From Acholoe squamosa (lineage: Eukaryota > Annelida > Polychaeta > Phyllodocida > Polynoidae), in NCBI GenBank assembly GCA_949317995.1, contig OX439048.1, positions 67,709,375-67,773,374 on the forward strand: a DNA stretch of 64,000 nucleotides. Direction: 5' to 3'. The translations under genes and the position numbers were made by a program. Positions 56,301 to 64,000 of the stretch are shown one piece after another. The notes below the pieces were generated by a model, which worked only from the letters and a program-made list of their open reading frames with translations, was not told where the DNA came from and did no database searches. Position 1 is the stretch's first letter. Each line of letters starts with the position of its first letter.

Positions 56301-57611
56301 GGCAACTTTAGGACAAGGATTCTCACTGTTATTTTGCTGACATTTTTACGGTGATATTTTAGTGCATGAAAACCCTCTCTGTTCTAGGCTCTAACCACTA
56401 TGGAATAGCAGGATGGTACCCACTGATGGCCAAGGACCAGAGACTTATAGTAAGTGGTACATGGAGCACACATCCTGAAGTATTCCTTAATCCTCTGGTT
56501 CAAGTTTAGCTTTGAGATTGGGGGGAAATAAACATTTATAGATGAAGATCATACACATAAGGTGTCTCTTTAAGATTACAAGTATGACGCAAAGGGGAAA
56601 AATGTAGGCCACTTTCACCTGCCAAACTGTTAACTCTACTCATCTATAGGGAGACTAAGTCATGTCACGTGACCATGCGTCCAAGGCCTAGCATAGTATC
56701 ACTTGCAGGCTTGAAGGATAGGAGAATTTTTTAGGCCTAGCATAACTTTTTTAAGAAGAGAGTTGAGCCTTAAAATTTCATATATGGTGGCCCTCCAGGT
56801 CAATTCAAATATTGGTCATTTTACTTCCAAATCAGGATTTTTTTTACGACATGGTTTATCGCGAGACTTAGGCTCCCTATGACCATTAAACATTGTGTGT
56901 CATTTCAGGGATTCTCCTTCACTAACACCTCACCCTGCATCGTGCCAACAAGGACCAAAGAGGTACAAACACTTTTTTATAACTTCTTTTGGTTACAAGA
57001 ATTTTCTTTTGGGCTTTTCATTGTATACTCCCTTACCATTTAATCTAATTGCTGCTCTTCAAAACAGTTAAAGCACCACGTCCCTTACATGTGCCAATAC
57101 ATGGGCGCACAAAATTTTCAGGATGTCATGTCCTCACTTTTTAGGAATAATGAAAAAAGGTTGATCAATAAGTTTCCAATATTGCCTTCTGTGCTTCTTT
57201 ACATCTGCAACTGAACCACCACGTCCTTTATTTTAACCGATGATAGCGCCACCTGGGTACTAACCCAATCTCTATGGCGGCGCCTGCGGGAGACGACAGT
57301 TTTGTTCTGGACATGGCCACGAGTACTGTAGCCATGGGCAAGGTGAGGCACGGTTTGATGGTTTTCTGTGACAGCAAACATTTAATGCGTTTAGCCCATT
57401 TTGCCTTTACTCAATGGCAAGCAAATATTGTAAGAAAAAATGGAAACAGTGAATGTTGGTCTTTGGTGGTTCTAAACCTCAAAAAAATGTAAAGTTCCCA
57501 ATTTCCCTACCAAACCCCAACAAAGGACCCTCACTAATTGGCAAAATTAATGACTATACTACTAGCAGAGATTTTATAAGGTATCTATGTTCGCCTTTTG
57601 TCTTGTCTTTG

Positions 57612-57663
<52 letters not shown>

Positions 57664-59798
57664 GATGATTTAACAATGGTTCTTGTTAATTTCTGCTTGT
57701 CATTTTCTCAGATTGAAGTAGCAGACAGGAATGGTACTTCCTGTCCAGCTGCCTGGGGATGTGATGGTGGTGGTTTGGTAAGAAAAATGATAGTAAAACG
57801 GCAATGATCAGTAAAACGTATTTCAACTATTTGCCATATTTAACATCACAATGTAAATGGAATTATTTCCTTATGTTAACCCGTCAGTTCACAAAAGAGT
57901 ATCTTTCAAAACTCTGACATAAATGGACTTTTCTAAAGGATTTTAGTGTATGATTATTTCGTTCAAGCCATCTACAAACCCATCAGCCGTTTTTAATGAA
58001 GGTGGACTGTTCCCGCTGGGAGGTGCTGAAAACACAGGTAAGCCCATGATAGCAAGAAGGGAGCTATGCCATCATTACAAACAATGTAATCGAACCTTAA
58101 TCAGAGATTGAAGTCTTCACTTGGCATAAAAAGTGTGGTTTATTCTACAAATTGACGAATGGAATGGGTAGCTGTGATGGGATGGGTACTCATTTTACCA
58201 AATACATTAAGTCAAATTAGGCCTCAAATTTCCTGTTTGGGTCTGTTTCAATGAGAGTCTCTACAGTACCTCTAATGTTCTACTTCAGGGGGTTACAAAG
58301 GTATGGGGTTGGCGTACATGGTGGAGATCCTGTGTGGTGTACTGGGGGGTACCCCGGTTGGACCTCAGGTCCGCTCATGGACCGCCCCCGAGGGACAGTC
58401 CGGAGACCTGGTGAGACATTAGTTGTAAGGTGATGGTAAGGTAATTGAAGTTAAAATGTAGGCTCTGTTTCTTCATGAAAATTAAATGACGGAAATATTC
58501 TATCAATTTTAAGGAGGTCAATATTTTACTAATTTCAAACATTTTAATTACCTATTCATATATGGATGAATGTTTAAATTACACTAGATCATTTTCCATA
58601 GATCACGTGTGTGCAGTTTACAACATTAGCATATGTGTAATGTCAACTCATGTTTCGCATGAAGCCACTTTTTAATTCTCAAAGTGGATTTTTTTGTGAT
58701 TTTACAATGGTTTCTATTCCTATTATGTTTTAGGGCCATTGCTTTATTGCGGTTGATCCTAACTTCTTCGCACCAAACTTTGAATCAAGGCTTGGTGCAT
58801 TTATGGACTGTACAAGAAGCTTAGAACCAGTAAGGACGTTTACTCCTGATCAAATCTCAAGTGACATTTAACATACATATATTGTATTTACCCTACATGT
58901 TATGTTTTGTATTGAATTTTTTTAAGACCTGTGCTTATTCAAGACAGTCACTGAGTATCTAAAGTTTTAACAAACCTGCAATATGAGGCGAGGACATTTA
59001 GTTAGAATTATTAAGATTACTAAAAAAATTACTAAAATAATCAACTGTTGATATGAATCATCTAGTTTATTGCCCTTCGTTTCTCAGTGCACTGGTAACA
59101 CTGAGGTTCTTATAGCGGGTGATCCTGAGAGGAAGAGGATAAAGGACGCTGAGACTAACGGTGGTATTCCTTATCACCCTAATGTTCTACAAGCCTTGGT
59201 AGGTTAATTATTAATCAGCAGACTGATAATCTAAAAAAAAACTGAGTATCAAGGAAGGCATTCTTCAAGATGATAAACCTAGCCACCTTAAAATTGCAGT
59301 GGTATCTTTGCTCTGATGCAATTACAGTCCTGCAACTAGTGGTCATAAATGATTGTACTGGTTTGACTGCCCTTCGAAACCCTGTGTAATTACTACATAG
59401 GTGATAAATGTACAGAGCAGAAACTTTCAAATTGTAGATGCCGTGTTCAGACCTACCATCTTGAGAAATACCTTCCAGGCGAGAAAATATATCCTACCAA
59501 TACATCATTGAGTGGCTGATTTTTAGCTTCCAAATGTTCATCAAGTGAGCGAGGTTTGTTCCCCGATGGGCCTTAACTGCCAAATATGGCAATGTGCATG
59601 ACCGTTTTAGAAACCTATTATTTAGACAATATATCAGATTCACTTTTTATGAACCAGACAAAGAGCTGTTGGCTTCAGGTTAATTTGCACTACATCCCTG
59701 GTTATCAATCACTTGTGAAAAGAAGGAAACTATTCTTGTCATTACAGGATAGCCTTGCAGATGATTTGAAAGTGAAGAGGATGCCAAGGAACAAATGA
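53316..59798 (+). CDS. Malate/L-lactate dehydrogenase family (Ldh_2) oxidoreductase, 12 exons
   Basis: Coding exons with GT-AG borders and matching phases: 53316-53484, 55078-55185, 55754-55834, 56388-56449, 56909-56962, 57247-57342, 57712-57777, 57968-58037, 58289-58410, 58734-58829, 59088-59198, 59748-59798. Total 1,086 bases, 361 residues, the normal family size. Ldh_2 proteins are NAD(P)-dependent 2-hydroxyacid dehydrogenases unrelated in fold to classical LDH/MDH; the substrate (malate, lactate, sulfolactate or other) cannot be read from sequence. Family landmarks: DIRGHYSHGINR near the N-terminus, SNHYGIAGWYP with the catalytic His, LGTNPIS and FVLDMATSTVAMGK in the nucleotide-binding part, and GGYKGMGLAYMVEILCGVL near the C-terminus. 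The product ends in RMPRNK and is presumably soluble. No stops or frameshifts, so it is probably functional. It is the only clear host gene here. Confidence 0.93.
54125..54581 (+). repeat. Inverted repeats in intron 1 of the dehydrogenase gene
   Basis: A perfect 10-bp hairpin (ACTGGCTATC 54125-54134 with GATAGCCAGT 54141-54150), then TTTCACTATTCCA (about 54186) inverted to TGGAATAGTGAA (about 54567). May mark a small non-autonomous element of about 400 bp. The rest of intron 1 shows nothing. Confidence 0.45.
57614..57660. repeat. (TA)n microsatellite
   Basis: About 23 uninterrupted TA units in an intron of the dehydrogenase gene. Confidence 0.97.
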
Positions 59799-60163
59799 TG
59801 AAGAAATAGTGGTGTCATACCTAAGTATAATTAATTTATGAGCCCTTTATCCATTTACGGACTGGGCGGCACCTATAGGTACTTCTTCCTGAGATGTCAT
59901 GACGGGCTGACGCGGTTCTTGTAAAATGTCCTGCCGGCACTCCTTTAGCTTTAGTGTATCAACCCCATACGGTTGGCATGATGCATCCATGCAGCCCAAA
60001 TAAATCGCTAATCAGAACCTAAATTTTATGAATAAGATGTCTATATGTCTCAATAAATGGCCATATGTAAATAGTTGCTGATGGGAACACATTTCAGTTG
60101 ATTCTTTTTAAAAGACTTTGACTTTGAATGAATGTACAAGCTTGAAAAGGAAAAGTCTGTTTC

Positions 60164-60169
60164 AATAAA
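60164..60169 (+). terminator. Polyadenylation signal of the dehydrogenase gene
   Basis: AATAAA about 365 bases after the stop codon, followed by a T/G-rich stretch (TTATGTTGTTTGAAGG). Confidence 0.65.
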
Positions 60170-61164
60170 GAAAATGAGCCAACATTATATTATGTTGTTT
60201 GAAGGATCTTTATTTCCTTTTTTTCTGTAAAACCATTGAGTACATAAACCCTCTCATTCTACCATAACAAAGATCACTGTGACACTTTTCTTTAGCACTG
60301 CATGGATACCTGTCAGACAAGAGCAAACCTTTCTCTCTCTACTGTCACACTTTTCTATAGCATTGTAGAGATAGCTGTCACACACTGACAGCAACCCTTT
60401 GTCACAGCGCTGTCAATCTTACACCTGAAGATGGTGTTCCACTGCAGTCAGACGAGCAAATTTCCGCTAGTCGCATTTTTTTTGATATTGCGAAAAAGAA
60501 AAAGGTCAGATTAGCGACAATTCACCTGACTGACAGCAGAGAAATACTAGCTTCAGCAGGAAAGTCTGAACAACTTAAACAATATGTGTATAAATAAGTC
60601 CTCTTATCAATTGATTTTGATTGACAGTTCCCGCCTTTCACTACACATCGGGGCATATGGTACTGGGATATATATATATATATATAATCAATATTGTGGT
60701 TGTCATAGATATAGCATCTTTCAAACATCAAACTCACAATGGTATGAGAATATCTATGACAATTGAACCTTTCAGTCAAATCTAGCCACCAAAAAAAGAA
60801 ATTGCCAGTTGTAAGTCATATTGATGATATGGCTATGCTAAAGTGACAACAATTATCAAACATACATAGCCTGTCAATTACATAATGAGAGTTTGTTGTC
60901 TCCCACTTTTCTCTTATTTGATCAGATTTGTGACGACAATGAATAGTGATTAGAAACCTCTTCAATGATTACATTGATGATTATATGATTATTCATTTCA
61001 GTTATATCTCAATATTCATTAGATTACAAATAAACCTTGTAAAGAGGATTATCTTTGGGAGGGATTTGGACTTCAACAATATCATTAATCACTGCATGAG
61101 ACATTGACTTTGAATCACATGTTTACAACGCTATACATTATGCCACATGGTGACACACTCCCCA
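60170..61164. other. Non-coding downstream region
   Basis: No gene seen. Contains paired phrases CACTGTGACACTTTTCTTTAGCA and ACTGTCACACTTTTCTATAGCA (60278, 60340) and a short (TA)n at 60668-60687. Confidence 0.5.
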
Positions 61165-61470
61165 AGTCATGGGCATGGACTGGTTACCAGGTTTAGTCTG
61201 TCTAGGTGTTATCCATATATGCTATAGAAGGGTGAGAAACTAAAGGGAACAGTGCTGCCCTCTGGTGCTTTTGTTTGCTATGTACAGACCTTGATTACGA
61301 AGGTGAGTGGTGACTTTGCCAAAGTAACCCCTCACCTCCGTAATCAAGGTATGTGCATAGCAAATAAAAGCACCAGAGGGCAGCACTGTTCCCTTTAGTT
61401 TCTCACCCTTCTATTGCATATGGATAACACCTACACAGACGAAACCTGGTAACCAGTCCACACCCGTGCC
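61165..61470. mobile_element. Fold-back MITE-like element
   Basis: Two arms of about 140 bases are near-perfect inverted repeats around a centre at 61308-61330. Paired landmarks: GGACTGGTTACCAGGTTT / AAACCTGGTAACCAGTCC, CAGTGCTGCCCTCTGGTGCT / AGCACCAGAGGGCAGCACTG, GGTGAG / CTCACC. No coding capacity. Confidence 0.85.
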
Positions 61471-61651
61471 CCAAGCATTGCATGATGTCCTATGCAGCAT
61501 TGACCCATGACCATTGAGGGCTGCATTGGCCTGCTACAGTTCTTCGCACCTTTTACATTTACTGTTTTGTTTCATGAATACACTCTGGAGAAACTTATGT
61601 TATATACGACGATGGTCTTAGGTTGAAGACTCCAAAGGGCCTGGTGTCCTG

Positions 61652-61683
61652 ATGCACCCATGCAGTGCTGCATTGGTGCATCA
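61652..61683. repeat. Small hairpin
   Basis: GATGCACC...GGTGCATC with an inner GCAG/CTGC pair. A related GATGCATCCATGCAG occurs at 59980. Confidence 0.5.
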
Positions 61684-62711
61684 TGACAAGGTGATGCATC
61701 AATGCAGTAATCTAAGGGTTAATTAAAGTCCATGAATCATAAAGAATATTTGGACAGATTTCACTTCACCTTTATCAAACATGCATGCAGGTCACACATG
61801 TTCCACACCATCCTTTATACAGTGTAAAGAATAACTGGGTTTCTTATAAAACTGTGTAACACTGTGATTGCACTGCAGTGAACCAGTGTGGATTTTACAA
61901 GAAGCCATATGTGGCAGTATCTTTAAACAAGGAATCTCTGTAAAAATAGCGACATGTATGTGGCAACTTTAAGAAAAGCATTCTGCCGTTTTATCGATAA
62001 TTTCTTCTCTTTTTTTTTTTACAGTGTGTTGAATAATGACAATCAATAACAAAAACTCAATAACAAAACAAGAGTTAATAGTTTGGAATGTATCAATAGT
62101 GATAAAGGACTGGTTCAACTACCGTCGCTCGGGTTGATATTTGCACATCCAGCAACCTCATTCTAAATAAATAAGTAAGAATGGAACCCGCTCTTATCGC
62201 ATTAGATATGGTATGTGTGTTTCGAGCCTTATATATGCAATTTTGACGACTGCAATGATGTAAAAGTGACAGCCACGTATGGATGGTTAAGATGTAAGCC
62301 GTTAGATCCTGATGAAAATAAGAATCCTTTATCGTCAGTTTTAATGAAATGCTCTGCTGTACATATTGAGCAACCTGTGAATTTAACTGAGCATTTTGAA
62401 CATACCAGCTGATCTACTCAAGCAATCTCAATTCAGGCCTTTGAATGTTGTACATAGTTTCAGATAATGGTTGATGACATTAGATATATCATTCATGAAA
62501 ACTGAGAACCGATATATTTTCCTTGTAATGCAATTCAACTTTAATCTCCTTGTTAACAATCCTATTGGCAGGCAGGTGGTTCCCGGGCTGCGTCTAAGGC
62601 TTTTTATGGTCCAGCCATAGATTCATTTCTGCCTTACAAAATGATTCATGCAGAGATTTCAGCTGTACACGTGTCCTTACATGGATTTTATCAATATCTG
62701 ATATTGATTCT

Positions 62712-62822
62712 TATGGACGGGATGTATGTCTACATTAATAATGCAGACATACATCTTGTCCATAGGTTGGCACGGTACACCATTTAAGTGCTGGAAAGTC
62801 CTTAACCCAGCACTTTAATGGT
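62712..62822. repeat. Two adjacent hairpins
   Basis: 62712-62764: TATGGACGGGATGTATGTCT pairs with AGACATACATCTTGTCCATA. 62779-62822: ACCATTTAAGTGCTGG pairs with CCAGCACTTTAATGGT. Both stems are long with few mismatches; origin unknown. Confidence 0.6.
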
Positions 62823-63436
62823 GAATCATTTAAATGGGCAAAATAAATGACTCGATAAAGGACATTACACCGCTCTTAGATATCCAGCTGCACAGAATAT
62901 TTACTTGGTGCACGAGTCTCTGGCTCTAGGCCACTGACAAATCTCTTCATGTGGATCAAGTCTCGTTAAAACATTTATAAATGTATCCTAAGTGCTTCCT
63001 CCTTGAATGCCTCCAATACAACAGTTAACAATTCTTTTAACAAATTTACTCGGAATAAATTATTTCAGTTTTGAACATGTTTCAACAATATGGGATAGGC
63101 AAACATAAAAGTGTGCATAATTGGTAGACTGTTGACAATGCTAAATATGTTTTTTTCTCATATAGTAATTATATACAATAATGACTGAATTTGTATATTG
63201 ACCAAAATAATGAGAATCGGTCAACCTCTCAGATATGACTAGTACAACATGAACTAGCATAACTCCAAATATACAAACACAAACAATATATACACATAGT
63301 GAGTAACATTAACATAATAATAATACTTGTAATATGAGTTGAGTGTCCATATCATGTCCTTCGATATCTGTTGGTTAAGCTAACCATGTGAATAAATACA
63401 TTTTTACAACACACAAATATCCGGTTGGGTATATAA
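62823..63436. other. Non-coding AT-rich region
   Basis: Nothing recognised. Confidence 0.45.
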
Positions 63437-63586
63437 GCAAATGTCAACGACCATTGAATATTTTTGCATCGTATTCCCCGGAGTGAGTCTGCCGTATTCA
63501 ACGAGGCCTTTTAGGCTGAGTTGAATGCGGGCAGACTCACCAAGGGGAATACGATGCAAAAATATTCCATGGGAGTTGACATTTGC
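63437..63586. repeat. 150-base near-continuous hairpin
   Basis: GCAAATGTCAAC...GTTGACATTTGC with inner pairs TATTTTTGCATCGTATTCCC / GGGAATACGATGCAAAAATA and GAGTCTGCC / GGCAGACTC, closing on GCCT-TTT-AGGC. A few mismatches and small bulges. It could be a fold-back MITE or a source of hairpin RNA; no coding. Confidence 0.75.
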
Positions 63587-64000
63587 ATTTATGTCATGGC
63601 CCTACGGGGTTAATTTGCTTTAAAATAGAGAAACACAGCTCAGATCTGTTCAGAATCCAAGATGGCGGACACCCATTGAATACGGCCACATTGTATTCCA
63701 TCCCCCCCCATTGAATACGGCATGTCCGGTACTATTCTATAGTAACGGTCATATCTGCCATGACATAAATTGGCAGTGCCACCTTGTGCACAATGAATAA
63801 AAACCTAAATAGCAGTGGCGGATTTAGACGGGGAATGCAGAGCTCACACTCCCTCCTTTTTGTCAGTACTTAACTATTTACTTGTATATTCTAGACCCCA
63901 AAATTTGCTCAAAATACAGGGTACGCACCTTCCTTTTTTGGCTGCGCTCTCTTCTTTACTAAACCCTAGATCCGCTACTTAATAGTCCATCAAACCATAA
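63587..64000. other. Non-coding end of window
   Basis: CATTGAATACGGC repeats near 63672 and 63709 echo the GTATTCAACG of the hairpin just upstream, suggesting the fold-back element may extend here. Confidence 0.4.

Noticed and set aside
62181..62796. Possible first exon MEPALIALDM (62181-62210, donor GTATGT) and an open segment after an AG at about 62572
   Set aside because: The 10-codon exon and following segment match no family I know, and the open segment reads through a palindromic hairpin. Too weak to annotate.
1..64000. tRNA, rRNA or other structured RNA genes
   Set aside because: None seen by eye. A tRNAscan-SE/Infernal run would be decisive and could not be done.

Overview
This window looks like a stretch of an invertebrate animal nuclear genome. 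It is AT-rich, holds one multi-exon gene with ordinary GT-AG introns, and is otherwise mostly repeats and mobile elements. A marine bilaterian (mollusc, brachiopod, amphioxus or similar) fits the element types, but the sequence does not settle the species. All family assignments come from reading motifs; no database search was run.

Layout. 1-2430: two overlapping frames of an unrecognised protein with C2H2-like cysteine/histidine clusters, running into a 32-36 bp minisatellite (2312-3385). 4024-4384: a small inverted-repeat element with a second copy at 43091-43452. 4454-5022 and 21014-27284: the two halves of one 50-bp satellite array, split by a ~16-kb LTR retroelement (5023-21013). That element has 1.35-kb LTRs, a leader minisatellite, gag, pol (protease, reverse transcriptase, RNase H, integrase), an envelope related in layout to baculovirus/errantivirus F proteins, an antisense reading frame and AT-rich repeats before a polypurine tract. 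Pol and env are broken by frame changes although the two LTRs differ at only about 1% of sites.

27370-41690: a 17-bp satellite (TATAAGCCACACC core) interrupted twice. The first interruption (28905-37240) is an 8,336-bp DNA transposon with 33-bp inverted ends and a 4-bp GTAT duplication. It encodes an intron-containing gene whose large last exon carries a DDE-like transposase, broken by two in-frame stops, and it contains many copies of a 17-bp motif built on two GGGTCT boxes. The second (37376-39301) is a 1.9-kb non-coding element with CAGG-type ends.

41690-46430: non-coding DNA with several palindromic or MITE-like elements. 46431 to about 51,700 (minus strand): an apparently intact LINE with an endonuclease/reverse-transcriptase ORF2 and an ORF1 whose C-terminus is a NADAR (YbiA/DUF1768) domain. 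53316-59798 (plus): a 12-exon gene for a 361-residue malate/L-lactate dehydrogenase-family (Ldh_2) oxidoreductase, the only clear host gene. 60170-64000: non-coding, with long fold-back elements.

How the parts relate: the two satellites acted as landing sites. Because their register is known, the empty target sites and duplications of the inserted elements can be read directly. The most unusual items are the 8.3-kb transposon with its GGGTCT motif arrays, the LINE ORF1-NADAR fusion, and the antisense frame in the retroelement.
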